A stretch of 12,512 nt of DNA from Bog-877 sp049518775 (GTDB lineage: Bacteria > Chloroflexota > Dormibacteria > Aeolococcales > Bog-877), in assembly GCA_049518775.1 (NCBI GenBank), contig JBEKRL010000062.1, positions 1 through 12,512 on the forward strand, read 5' to 3'. Both the position numbers and the translations under genes were made by a program. Below the pieces are notes generated by a model. It had not been told where the DNA came from. It made no database searches and saw only the letters and a list, made by a program, of their open reading frames with translations. Positions 1-7,941 of this stretch are shown here, one piece after another. Each line of letters begins with the position of its first letter. Within the stretch, counting starts at the first letter, position 1.

Positions 1-116
1 CTACACCCTCCCCACCAGGCTCCCACTGCCCACTGTCGCCTGATCCGTTCCCCAGCTCCCCAACTCACTGTTGTGGCACGGACCCTCCAATTCGATCTCA
101 AATCTGCCCACCAGTG

Positions 117-698
117 TCAAAGTCGGGCTGAGGGCCGCCTCGAGCGCCGCGGTGCTCCGTTCTCCCGAATGGACGACTCCGGCAAGCTGGTCATAGAGCT
201 ACCTGACTGCAAGGCGGCCGCATTGTCGTCCCCAGCGCAAAGATGGCAGCGCCAGTGGTCTCGCTCGTAGATCGCTCGCTGGTCGATCCGCTACGACTCG
301 ACCCCCGCCATCCGGGCGCGGCGCTCCTGCCCTTGGGCCGCGGCCTTCTCAGGGTTGGCGCGCTTCCACTCGGCGGTGCAGGCTAGCCGCTCGCCGTGGT
401 TGATCTGGCTATGGGTGCGGTCGTACGCGCTCTTGTCGGCCATGTGGGCTGCTCGGTACGTGGCTCGCTGTTGGCGGATCTCCTCTGCGTGGGCGACGCG
501 GTTGGCCTCATTGCGGGCTAGGTACTCCTCACGGTTTGCCAAATACCAGTCGCGGAAGTGGACCCGCTGCTGCTCCTGGTGGGCGGCCTTCCATACCACG
601 GCGCGGGCGCGAATCTACTCTCGATGCCGCTCCCGGTATCGAGAGTGTCGGGCCTGAGCCTTCCCACGGTCCCTAGCCAATAATCGCCGTCTCCTCAT
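117..698 (-). pseudogene. HNH endonuclease-like gene, broken by two in-frame TAG codons and missing the HNH core
   Basis: Read from an ATG at 698, one frame gives a basic, Arg/Ala-rich protein with tandem helical segments (NREEYLARNEANR, WKRANPEKAAAQ) that ends in IYERDHWRCHLC at about 270-235. That arrangement, basic helices then a Y-x-RD-x-W-x-C-x2-C zinc knuckle, is typical of phage and plasmid HNH endonucleases. The frame is interrupted by TAG at 617-615 and TAG at 293-291, the second only ten codons before the zinc knuckle. After CHLC the expected DH...P...GG...N...CN core is absent and unrelated Ser/Arg-rich sequence runs to TGA at 119-117. The longest uninterrupted part is 599-291 (102 residues from GTG). 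The ATG at 698 overlaps the end of the 36-residue ORF upstream, so this was the last gene of a minus-strand operon. Two stops plus the lost core make it a decayed gene. Confidence 0.6.
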
Positions 699-783
699 GG
701 TTGACGATCACCGCGTCTCCGACGATGAGGTGCCGACCGTTGGCCAGAGCCCGGACCACCACCGACACAGTGAGGCAAGTCAT
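673..783 (-). CDS. small 36-residue ORF, translationally coupled to the upstream frame
   Basis: The predicted protein is MTCLTVSVVVRALANG followed by RHLIVGDAVIVNHEETAIIG, ending at TAG 675-673. Its ATG at 783 overlaps the TGA that closes the upstream frame (ATGA, 783-780), and its end overlaps the ATG of the HNH-like gene by 26 bases, so it sits tightly inside a minus-strand operon. The pattern of beta strands, NGR, GD and late acidic residues faintly resembles short phage head-region proteins, but I do not recognise a family. No function can be given. The 4-base overlap is the best reason to believe it was translated. Given decay on both sides it may no longer be expressed. Confidence 0.4.
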   Translation of the reverse strand: MTCLTVSVVVRALANGRHLIVGDAVIVNHEETAIIG

Positions 784-875
784 GCTTTCGCCCACCAGAC
801 TACCCTTGCTTTCACCACTCGCTCCGGCTTTGCCGCCGCCTCGGGCTCGGTAACCTTGGTGGCGGCGTCGAGCTG

Positions 876-1721
876 TTATCCGCGCTTTGCCAGCTCCTTC
901 GCCAAGCACGGTGCCAGCCCGGCCAGCTCTGCGGCTTGGCGGCTGACGGTAGCCGACTCGAGGTCGGCCATTCCGATCGTGCGCCTCGGGGCCGCCGGCT
1001 CTACGGTGTTCACTTGCTCGTTCTCGGCCTGCTCGACCGCCGTGCCGGTCGTGTCAGGTGCTCCAGTGCCGGACCTATCAGGCTCGTTGGTTCCCGGGTG
1101 CAGCACCTCGATCAGGGGGCCGCGGCTGGCGGCCGGGTCGGCTTCCCGATCGTCGCCCGAATCCAGAAACCTTGATTCCCCGACCCCGGCCGAGATCGCG
1201 ACGGGCCAGTCAGCCGGCCGTGTCACCCGCCCCTTCTCTATCCAGTCGGTGGTCATCTTCCAGCCGGCGTCGGCTAGGTGGCGACGTTTCCGACCTTCCT
1301 CGATGCTGGGGGCAGCGGCCGCGACCTGCCCGCTCCTGAGTTCTCGCTGAAACTCGATAGTCTCAGCCTGAAGGGCGGATACTTGCGCCAGGAAGGTGTC
1401 GGGCTCCGCCAGGCGACGCTTCACACGTTCGTCGTAGTCGGACCACATCGCCGCCGCCGCTGCCTGGCCCGTCTCCATCGACACCCTCTGCTGCTTCAAG
1501 CTCTCGGCCTCTCGCGCCTTCCCTTCGGCCTTGATCTTCGCGATCGCCGCCTCGTGGGCTGCGGTCCTGGCCTCGGCCGCCGCGATCACCGGCGCACTCT
1601 CAGCAATTCGCTGAGCGTGCTCGTCCTTGATTCGGCGCATCTGAGCGGAGAAAGCCAGATCGTCCGTCATCCGGCGCATCTGAGCGGCCACGTCGTAGCC
1701 GGCGTCGAGCTGCGGCGCCAT
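876..1721 (-). pseudogene. Hypothetical coiled-coil protein, probably a fragment of a longer broken gene
   Basis: From ATG 1721 the frame gives 281 residues. An N-terminal half of charged Ala/Glu/Arg/Lys helices (about residues 15-130, likely coiled coil) is followed by a Pro/Gly/Asp/Thr-rich stretch and a short C-terminal helix ending at TAA 878-876. The frame stays open upstream of this ATG as far as 1991, through a Pro/Ala/Gln-rich segment that ends in PGVGPAWQY just before it, but no ATG, GTG or TTG start lies there and TGA-TAG (1997-1992) precedes it. Downstream of the TAA the same frame continues for 31 sense codons (QLDAATKVTEPEAAAKPE and on) to TGA 782-780, which overlaps the next ATG as ATGA. 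The original gene therefore probably ran from beyond 1991 to 780 and now lacks its start and carries a nonsense codon. No domain recognised; a mobile-element or phage origin is inferred from the HNH neighbour. Confidence 0.5.
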
Positions 1722-2063
1722 GTACTGCCAGGCAGGGCCTACACCGGGTGGATCTTGAGCTGCAGCGGTGATGAGATCGCTCGGATAGTCATCGCGAGCA
1801 GGTGGGGCGGGCTGATCGTGCTTCGCGGTTCGGCCCCCTTCTACGGGAGCTTGTTTCTGAAAAACTGGTACCTCGGCCAGCTGACCTCGCTCAGCCGGGG
1901 CTCGGCGGACCGGCTTCGAGGCGTGCGGTGGCGGGGCTTGGGCCTGCCCGGGTTGTGGCTCGGCTCGCGCGGACTCCCACCCCCGACGCTGCTATCACAC
2001 ATGGCGTGACTGGTGCCACCTAAGGCCGAGTGGAAGGTACCCTCCCGAGTCATGCAATCGGGC

Positions 2064-2528
2064 TCACTCCAACTCTGCGACCCTCTTGAGCGCTGCAAGA
2101 GTCGCCGCGATTCCCTGGTGGGCAGCCTCGGTTCGCTCGGCAATCTGCGCCAGAGCCTGGTCGCCGAATCGTTCCTCGAACCTTGCAATTCCATCCGGGA
2201 GGAACTCCCATGACTCAGTGACCTCAGTCCCCTCTCCCACGGGAGTGAAGGTGTAGCCCCACCGAATCCACGAGCCACCTACCACAAACGCGAACTCTCG
2301 GCCTGGCTCCGCCTCCACGACCTGGGAGCGTGTCTCCCAAGTCCGTTCTGACGTTTCATTGCGCCCGGTGAACCAAGCGCCAACTCGGGGAGCACCACCG
2401 GCGTCCCACCAACAGGCCTTGCAGACGGGGCTCCATTCGCCCATACGAGTAACGTCAGAGATCATGTCGTAGAGCAGCTCGGCGGGACAGGCGATCACGA
2501 TCGACTCGGAGTACTTGAGAGATGCCAT
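2064..2528 (-). CDS. SRPBCC (START-like, polyketide cyclase/dehydrase type) family protein
   Basis: The 154-residue product has the layout of the SRPBCC hydrophobic-ligand-binding fold: an opening strand YSESIVIACPAELLYDMISD, then VTRMGEWSPVCKACWW, a central sheet with GAWFTGRNE and a WETRSQVVEAEPGREFAFVV segment, a GTEVTESWEF strand, and a long C-terminal helix ending in TLAALKRVAELE. Such proteins bind small hydrophobic ligands in the cytoplasm; the ligand cannot be told from sequence. The frame is open 21 codons further upstream, but ATG 2528 is preferred because it begins just before the conserved first strand. No clear ribosome site precedes it; instead a CATAAT hexamer (2540-2535) lies six bases upstream, suggesting a leaderless transcript. 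It is the only intact gene in the left 3 kb. Confidence 0.8.
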   Translation of the reverse strand: MASLKYSESIVIACPAELLYDMISDVTRMGEWSPVCKACWWDAGGAPRVGAWFTGRNETSERTWETRSQVVEAEPGREFAFVVGGSWIRWGYTFTPVGEGTEVTESWEFLPDGIARFEERFGDQALAQIAERTEAAHQGIAATLAALKRVAELE

Positions 2529-2534
2529 CTGCAC

Positions 2535-2540
2535 ATTATG
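2535..2540 (-). promoter_or_regulatory. Candidate -10 box for the SRPBCC gene
   Basis: On the minus strand CATAAT lies six bases upstream of the ATG at 2528, which would place the transcription start at or next to the start codon. There is no convincing -35 hexamer at 17-18 bases and no Shine-Dalgarno sequence, so this is only a candidate leaderless promoter. Confidence 0.3.
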
Positions 2541-3255
2541 AGCTCGCTGCCATATGCGCAGGTGGGTTGCGGGGGTACCCGAGAACGGCACAACCGACGA
2601 CTCCTACGATCTCTGCATGTCACTAATCGAGATCGGCAGGAGTTCAGCTGGCAGTGCGCCGGACGCGAGTATGGACCAAGGGCTCGGAGCTGTGAGGGGA
2701 GGTGGTCGAATGGGTGGAACCCGAGGCGGAGACCACCACCAGGGTGCTGGTCTCGACTCAGGCGGACCAGTGGGCCGTGAGCTGGTCAGGGGACCAGCGT
2801 GTCACCCGCCACGATTACTGCCCCGGACCCCCGGTCTGGAACCGGCTTCGAGGCTCGGCGCAGGGACCTCCCCGGACTGCCCTGTCCGCTCCGCCCGCAA
2901 GGTCGAGCTGCACGCACCCGCAACCTTGCGTGGAGAACAACCTGAGGGGGGCCCCTTGAGTAGATGAGGGGTGGCGGGAGCATGGAACATCGGGCCGACG
3001 GTACCGCCCGGGAACGGGGGTTGGGGCGAGCGTGAGGGCCCCGCGGCAGCTGACCGCCAAAGGACAACCAGGTGACAAGAGGACTCACCGAGGTATCTCA
3101 TAGGCCATCGAACTTCTGTGTGCCCCGCCGGTGCTACAGGACGTCAATCTCGGAGGCAGGCCGGCCGGCGGTAAGAAGAGCAGCGGGGCTGTGGAACGGT
3201 GCATCATCGGAGCCGCTCTGTCGGCCGCCACGGTGCAGAGGCGTGGGAGGAATCC
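2541..3255. other. Intergenic stretch with no recognisable gene
   Basis: About 0.7 kb separates the divergent SRPBCC and glycosyltransferase genes. Several overlapping open frames occur on both strands (the longest plus-strand one at 2554-2967, another from a GTG at 2702), but their products are Pro/Arg/Gly-rich, start without a well-spaced ribosome site, and resemble no family I know. A perfect 7-bp stem with a 4-base loop lies at 2781-2798, and a GGTGGTC/GACCACC pair spans 2701-2737. The stretch may hold the glycosyltransferase promoter and leader or remnants of dead genes. Confidence 0.5.
2781..2798. other. Perfect hairpin GCTGGTC-AGGG-GACCAGC
   Basis: Seven base pairs close a four-base loop. 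No T-run follows on either strand, so it does not look like an intrinsic terminator. It lies in the gene-free stretch between the SRPBCC and glycosyltransferase genes; its role is unknown and chance is possible in such GC-rich sequence. Confidence 0.3.
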
Positions 3256-4485
3256 ATGAAGCTTGTAGCCATGACCTACGGCACCAAGGGGGACACTCGG
3301 CCGATGGCAGCACTCTGTCGCGCCTTGATGGACGCTGGTCACGAAGTGACTTTGCTGGCCGACGGCGGCACGTTAGGCGATGCTCGCGATCTTGGTGTCC
3401 CATACGCGGCGCTGGCGGGAGATATTCACGGAGCATTGCAACCGAGCGCCGGCCTCTCGTCTGTCGTCGCGGGTAAGAACAATCTGAACGCTACGGCCCA
3501 GACCCTCGCACGTATCGGCAACGAGAACGCTGACGCCTGGATGCGCCAGGTGCTTGAGGCCGCGGCAGGCGGCGATGGGCTGATCGTTGGGGGACTCGCC
3601 GCGTTCATCGGTTTCTCGGCGGCCGAGAAGCTGGGCCTTCCCGTCATCGGCGCGGGCATGATCCCGCTTACTCCAACCTCCGCGTTTCCATCGCCATTCC
3701 TAGGTCCTCGGTCGATGCCCCGATGGCTCAACCGTTTCAGCTATCGTCTCGTCGCCGAAGCTCTGTGGCGCGCTTTCCGCAATGCAACCAACGCGGCGCG
3801 GGCGAATGTGGGGCTGCCATCTGGGCATAAGCTCTGGTCTGGTCATCCGATGCTGTATGGGATCTCGCCGACGCTGTTGCCGACGCCAGTGGATTGGCCG
3901 AACAACGTGTGGATGTGTGGACAGTGGGTGCGCCCAGTGCATGAGTGGGGTGCCCCCGGATCACTACAAGACTTTCTTGCTGCGGGTGACGCGCCGATCT
4001 ATGTGGGATTCGGCAGCATGGTGGGCTTCGATCAGCGCGCTGTACTCGAAGTCGTGGTTGCTGCCGTAGGGGGGCAGCGAGCCCTCTTCTATCCGGGCTG
4101 GAGTGGCACGGATTCACTGAACCTGCCACCGAACTTCTGTGTCATTGGCGACACACCACACGATTGGCTGTTTCCCCAAACGTCCATGGTGATTCACCAC
4201 GGTGGGTCTGGCACCACGCACTCGGCCGCTCGGGCCGGTGTGCCGTCGGTCGTCATGCCTTTCGCGGCAGATCAGTTCTTCTGGGCCGACCAGTTACGCC
4301 GACAAGGCATAGCGCCCGTCAGCGTGAGCGTCCGGCGCCTCACGGCCGCGGGTTTGTCTAGCGCGATCGCAGCCGCGCGTGCGTCAGAGATGCGAGAGCG
4401 GGCGTCGGCCGTCGGCGCGAAGATGCGAATGGAAGACGGTCCGGGAAGGGCGGTGGAAAAGGTTCAGGCCCTACTGGCTTGCTGA
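3256..4485 (+). CDS. GT1-family glycosyltransferase (UGT/MGT type, GT-B fold)
   Basis: The 409-residue product transfers a sugar from a nucleotide donor to a lipid or small-molecule acceptor; the acceptor cannot be told from sequence. It has both halves of the GT-B fold. The N-terminal domain opens with MKLVAMTYGTKGDTRPMAAL, carrying the GT-x-GD loop at residues 9-13. The C-terminal donor domain has YVGFGSM (249-255), the donor signature HHGGSGTT (314-321) and DQFFWADQL (339-347), as in sterol glucosyltransferases and macrolide or glycopeptide glycosyltransferases. Length fits the family. The start is ATG 3256 because GGGAGG (3245-3250) lies five bases upstream; the frame remains open to 3199 but without a comparable site. 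There is no signal peptide, so it acts in the cytoplasm or at the inner membrane face. It stands alone, with no other sugar or polyketide genes nearby. Catalytic motifs look intact. Confidence 0.9.
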   Translation: MKLVAMTYGTKGDTRPMAALCRALMDAGHEVTLLADGGTLGDARDLGVPYAALAGDIHGALQPSAGLSSVVAGKNNLNATAQTLARIGNENADAWMRQVLEAAAGGDGLIVGGLAAFIGFSAAEKLGLPVIGAGMIPLTPTSAFPSPFLGPRSMPRWLNRFSYRLVAEALWRAFRNATNAARANVGLPSGHKLWSGHPMLYGISPTLLPTPVDWPNNVWMCGQWVRPVHEWGAPGSLQDFLAAGDAPIYVGFGSMVGFDQRAVLEVVVAAVGGQRALFYPGWSGTDSLNLPPNFCVIGDTPHDWLFPQTSMVIHHGGSGTTHSAARAGVPSVVMPFAADQFFWADQLRRQGIAPVSVSVRRLTAAGLSSAIAAARASEMRERASAVGAKMRMEDGPGRAVEKVQALLAC

Positions 4486-4533
4486 TGGCCGTAAGGGCAG
4501 TGGCGTGTGTCAGGCTGCGGCTGCAAGGCCCGT

Positions 4534-4554
4534 GGGGTCAATGGTTTGACTCCC
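4534..4554. other. Imperfect inverted repeat after the glycosyltransferase
   Basis: GGGGTCAA (4534-4541) and TTGACTCCC (4546-4554) can pair around a four-base loop with one bulged T. It lies 49 bases after the glycosyltransferase stop. A weak terminator is possible but no T-run follows. The TTGACT within it also resembles a -35 box, but the nearest -10-like hexamer (TATCTT, 4572-4577) is 20 bases away. Confidence 0.25.
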
Positions 4555-4753
4555 TGGGTTTAGGACGACGCTATCTTGCTTTTCGGGCTTTCCATCCCTC
4601 CATCCCCTCAACGAATGGAGTGTCCAGCTTTCCCGGGGCGGTTCACCGCGGTACCGAAGTGACCGCGAGGCTGGCTTGGACGCTGGACAGCCGACCGGGC
4701 CATCTCTTAACCGATCGTCGTGGGGTGCGCCACGAAGCAGGAGGTTCACGGTA

Positions 4754-5097
4754 GTGCACCATTGGCGGAAGATGACGTGGACAGTCTGGGCCTGGACCAT
4801 CCTTTGTGCGGTCTGGATCGGTACGGGCACAGCAAGCACCAGTCATGTGGAGTGGAGTGGCAATCTGTCGCTCAGCACCTCTGACGCTGCTACGACCGTC
4901 GGAGTCGGGATTGGGGTGACCTGATCTTTGTGTTCTGGCTGGTCGTGTTGCTCATCTTGCGTGTGATCTGGTTTATGAGCCGCAAGAGAGGCCGCACCTG
5001 CCCGCAGTGCGGAGAGGACGTCCGTAAAGGGCAGACTCGGTGCCGAAAGTGTGGCTATGACTATGCGGCCAACCTCGGTACGAAAGCCTCGTCTTAA
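4754..5097 (+). pseudogene. Small zinc-ribbon membrane protein, interrupted by a one-base frameshift
   Basis: Two frames read together give one protein of about 113 residues. The first (4754-4924) has a transmembrane segment WAWTILCAVWIGTGTAS and a GVGIGV stretch, then hits TGA at 4922. Shifting back one base at 4921 gives a second hydrophobic segment (LIFVFWLVVLLILRVIWFM), a basic turn SRKRGR and a zinc ribbon with CPQC and CRKC before KCGYDY, ending at TAA 5095. This order, membrane hairpin then cytoplasmic zinc ribbon, matches a small actinobacterial protein family as I remember it. Start GTG 4754 is chosen because AGGAGG (4739-4744) lies nine bases upstream; ATG 4772 is the alternative. 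No slippery heptamer is in phase at the junction, so a deletion or a sequencing error is more likely than programmed frameshifting. Function unknown. Confidence 0.65.
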
Positions 5098-5161
5098 GGG
5101 CAGACTCTAGCGGCCAGGTTCACATAGCCGGTGAGCCGGAACAGCCGAGAGGCGGAGGATA

Positions 5162-7516
5162 ATGCCGGGTCGTAAGGTTGGAGGGCGGCAGATGCTCGAC
5201 TCGCGATCGCTGGGTTCCCGACTGGCCTTGGTCTGCGCGGGGTCTCTCCTCTGCGCCGGCTTCGCATGGGGGGCTACCCCCGCCGTGGCGGCTTCACGCC
5301 CGGTCAGCGTACGGGGTTCCTCGGTGTCAACCGGAGTGACAACCAGCACGACCGGGAGCCACTGGGTCGGCGCTGAAAGCCGAGTGGATCTTTCGGAACT
5401 GCTCCAGGACCACCCGCCAGCGGAGCCGGCAGTTCCTCGCAAGTCCGGTCTGGATCAGAACGGCTCGGCCCAAGCTGCCAGCTCGACTGCGAACGGGGCC
5501 TACACCGCTCTACCCCCAACCCGGCTGCTGGATACCAGGACAAGTGGGGAGACCCTCCATCCGGCCGGCAGCCTGAACCTGACCGTAACCGGGGGGAGCG
5601 TGCCCGCCACCGCGACGGCGGTGGCTCTCAACGTGACCGTCACCAATACGACCGCCGGCAGCTACCTCTCCGTCTACCCCGCTGGGGGCACCCTCCCGCT
5701 GCTCTCGAACCTCAACTGGGGTCCAGGAGAAACGGTCCCCAACCTGGTCATCGTCCCGGTTGGCTCTGCTGGACAGGTCACCTTCTACAACGATCTGGGC
5801 CGTGCCGACTTGGTGGTCGACTTGGAGGGATACTTCGCCCCGGAGCCGTCCGGTACCACCGCCGGTAGCTACGTGCCGCTGACCCCCAGCCGGATCACCG
5901 ACACCCGGGCCGGTAGCGGCGAGCCCAATGCTGGTCAGACCCTGGGCCCGGGGAGCACCCTCAATGTCCAGGTGACAGGTGCGGGTGGTGTGCCCGCCTC
6001 TGGGGTCACTGCCGCGCTTCTGAATGTCACCGTTACTGATACCACCTCTGCCAGTTACCTCACCGTGTACCCACAGGGTGAGACGCAGCCGCTTGCCTCG
6101 AACCTCAACTGGATAGGCGGTGACACGGTCCCCAACCGTGTGGTGGTCCCGGTCAGCTCGACCGGCGAGATCTCGATCTACAACGACCTCGGCAAGACCG
6201 ACGTGGTGGTCGACGTGGACGGGTACTTCACTGATGGCACTGTGACCCCCACGACTGCCAGCTTGTTCAGCCCCATCAGTCCGGTCCGCGTGCTTGACAC
6301 CAGACAGACCGGCCAGACGTTGGGGCCTGGCGCGACGCTCACCGAGGCGATGGCCGGAGTCGACGGCATCGCCTCCAATGCGAACGCGGTGGTGACCAAC
6401 GTGACCGCGACCGATACGACCGCCCCCAGCTACTTCACGGTCTACCCTGGGGGAACTAGACCGCTGGCGTCCGATTTGAACTGGGGTCCCGGGCAGACGG
6501 TTCCCAATCTGACCGTGGCGACGCTCAGCGGCACCGGGGCGATGGACATCTTCAACGACGCTGGTAGGTCAGACTTGGTCATTGACGCCTTCGGCTACTT
6601 TGCGCCTGAGGCACCCACTCCGGTCGTCGTGCTCACATCGTCTCTTCCCTCTGCAACGGTGGGCGACAGCTACTCGACCACCCTCACCGCCTACGGTGGG
6701 ACACCTACCTACTCATGGGAGGTCGTCTCGGGCTCGCTGCCCTCAGGGCTGAGCCTCTCGCCCAGTGGAGTGATCTCTGGCACGCCCACGACTGCGACCA
6801 CCTGCAGCTTCACCGTCGAGGTGGCGGACTCGACCACGCCCACCGCCGAGACAGCAACGGCGCCGCTTTTAATCACCGTTTACGTGGCTCTCCCAGGCAC
6901 GGTCTCCAGTCAGAACTGGTCAGGGTACGCGTTACAGAGCGGCTCCTACTCGGAAGTGAACGGGACGTTCGTAGTTCCCAGCTTGTACACGGGGCAGGAA
7001 GGGACCATCATGTCAGAATGGGTCGGGATCGACGGGGTCGCGAACTCCGATCTGATCCAAGCCGGGATTGAAGAATACCCAGATCCTGCCGATGATGACT
7101 ACTTCTACATTCAGCCCTGGTGGGAAATCCTTCCGGCCTCTCAGACCAATATCACGACGGTGACGGTCAACCCCGGAGACGACGTCACCGTGGCCATCGA
7201 CCAACTCAGCGGGACTCTCTGGGGAATCTCGCTGACCGATGACACGACCGGAGGGACCTTCAGTACCGAGCAGACGTACACCGGGCCCGCCACCTCAGCG
7301 GAGTGGATTGTCGAAGCCCCCGAGGTAGATGGCTACATTGTCGTACTTGCGGACTACACGCCGACCACATTTGGCAGCCTGGGGCTCAGCGGACCCCAGA
7401 ACGTCTTGACTGAATGGGTCATGGTCCAAGACTCCGTGCAGGTCTCGACCCCGTCCGTGTTGAACTCGGACGGCTTTAGTATCGCGTACGGTGACCTGGC
7501 TCCGCCGCCGCCGTAG
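5162..7516 (+). CDS. Secreted multidomain glutamic (G1/eqolisin-type) peptidase with three surface repeats
   Basis: The 784-residue product begins with a Sec-type signal (basic residues, then LALVCAGSLLCAGFAW, cleavage probably after AVAA near residue 44). Three degenerate repeats of about 115 residues follow (about 114-228, 237-357 and 368-482). Each opens with a TRLLDTR-like motif, has a SYLxVYP strand and an SNLNWGPG-like turn, and ends with GYF. A putative Ig-like domain (about 488-575) contains LPSGLSLSPSGVISGTPT. The C-terminal domain (about 580-760) is a G1 peptidase: QNWSGYA, the core SEWVGIDG, LIQAG with the expected catalytic Gln (633), and SAEWIVE with the catalytic Glu (714 by my alignment from memory). 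G1 peptidases are usually acid-active endopeptidases, which fits an extracellular enzyme. ATG 5192 has a better-spaced ribosome site (GGAGGG, 5180-5185) than ATG 5162 (GGAGG, three bases away), so the mature protein is the same but the true start may be ten codons later. It ends in a Pro run. Confidence 0.88.
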   Translation: MPGRKVGGRQMLDSRSLGSRLALVCAGSLLCAGFAWGATPAVAASRPVSVRGSSVSTGVTTSTTGSHWVGAESRVDLSELLQDHPPAEPAVPRKSGLDQNGSAQAASSTANGAYTALPPTRLLDTRTSGETLHPAGSLNLTVTGGSVPATATAVALNVTVTNTTAGSYLSVYPAGGTLPLLSNLNWGPGETVPNLVIVPVGSAGQVTFYNDLGRADLVVDLEGYFAPEPSGTTAGSYVPLTPSRITDTRAGSGEPNAGQTLGPGSTLNVQVTGAGGVPASGVTAALLNVTVTDTTSASYLTVYPQGETQPLASNLNWIGGDTVPNRVVVPVSSTGEISIYNDLGKTDVVVDVDGYFTDGTVTPTTASLFSPISPVRVLDTRQTGQTLGPGATLTEAMAGVDGIASNANAVVTNVTATDTTAPSYFTVYPGGTRPLASDLNWGPGQTVPNLTVATLSGTGAMDIFNDAGRSDLVIDAFGYFAPEAPTPVVVLTSSLPSATVGDSYSTTLTAYGGTPTYSWEVVSGSLPSGLSLSPSGVISGTPTTATTCSFTVEVADSTTPTAETATAPLLITVYVALPGTVSSQNWSGYALQSGSYSEVNGTFVVPSLYTGQEGTIMSEWVGIDGVANSDLIQAGIEEYPDPADDDYFYIQPWWEILPASQTNITTVTVNPGDDVTVAIDQLSGTLWGISLTDDTTGGTFSTEQTYTGPATSAEWIVEAPEVDGYIVVLADYTPTTFGSLGLSGPQNVLTEWVMVQDSVQVSTPSVLNSDGFSIAYGDLAPPPP

Positions 7517-7527
7517 TCTCGGCCACC

Positions 7528-7860
7528 CTATCGATAAGGACGTCGGGGCCTTGACCCACGGCGTGTAGGTGCCTGCGGGCGGAGCCACCTCACGCTCGTG
7601 ACGACAGAGAGACGCTCGACCGCCTTGTGGATGCGGGCCAGCGTGCTCGGCCGGACTCCCGTAGTCCCGTTGCGGACCTTCTGGATAGTTCGCGTCGTCA
7701 TCCCCGCTTCCCGCGCAGCTTCCCGCACTGGGTACTTCCGCAACTTCTCTCGCAGCCGCTCGACGGCGTCCTGGGTGGCCTCTGGGGCGTGTCCATAGAC
7801 GATCTGGGCGGTCTCGTCCTCACCCAGGTGAGCGTGCTCCTGCCAGCCCGGCCAGGACAC
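7528..7860 (-). CDS. Short helix-turn-helix protein, possibly missing its N-terminus
   Basis: The 110-residue frame starts at GTG 7860. Residues 1-30 (WQEHAHLGEDETAQIVYGHA) and the basic helices REKLRKYP, VREAAREAG, MTTRTIQKVRNG and VRPSTLARIHKAVERL form a convincing HTH of about residues 35-84, likely DNA-binding. Similar segments occur, as I recall, at the C-terminus of longer actinobacterial proteins, so this may be the tail of a truncated gene. No ribosome site precedes the GTG and an in-frame TGA lies at 7878-7876. The last 25 residues are Arg/Pro-rich and look unselected. The gene converges on the G1 peptidase with only 11 bases between stop codons. Target and role unknown. Confidence 0.5.
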   Translation of the reverse strand: MSWPGWQEHAHLGEDETAQIVYGHAPEATQDAVERLREKLRKYPVREAAREAGMTTRTIQKVRNGTTGVRPSTLARIHKAVERLSVVTSVRWLRPQAPTRRGSRPRRPYR

Positions 7861-7941
7861 CGGAGGGCCACCGCGTCAGCGGTTGCGCCGGCACCCGGCT
7901 TGGCGGGTTGTTGCCGACGAAGTACACCGGGGCAGGTGCGG

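Noticed and set aside
697..2009. Long plus-strand open frames (697-1350, 1278-2009)
   Set aside because: They are antisense to the coiled-coil frame, have Ser/Arg/Leu-rich products without motifs, and lack ribosome sites.
2636..2720. tRNA-like stretch: GTTCAGCTGGCAGTGCGCCGGA resembles a tRNA D-arm and GGTCGAATGG resembles a T-loop
   Set aside because: The D-stem pairs poorly, no anticodon stem complementary to CCGGA follows, and no acceptor stem closes.
2702..2959. An 85-codon plus-strand frame from GTG 2702
   Set aside because: The GGGGAG run touches the GTG with no spacer, the second half is Pro/Ser/Arg-rich, and no family is recognised.
4919..4924. Programmed -1 frameshift or selenocysteine TGA in the zinc-ribbon gene
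   Set aside because: No slippery X-XXY-YYZ heptamer is in phase (GGG GTG ACC TGA) and the downstream frame, not the TGA frame, carries the protein.
5162..7516. Lipoprotein signal in the G1 peptidase (LLCAG)
   Set aside because: The residue before Cys is Leu, not Gly/Ala/Ser, and a normal AVAA cleavage site follows.
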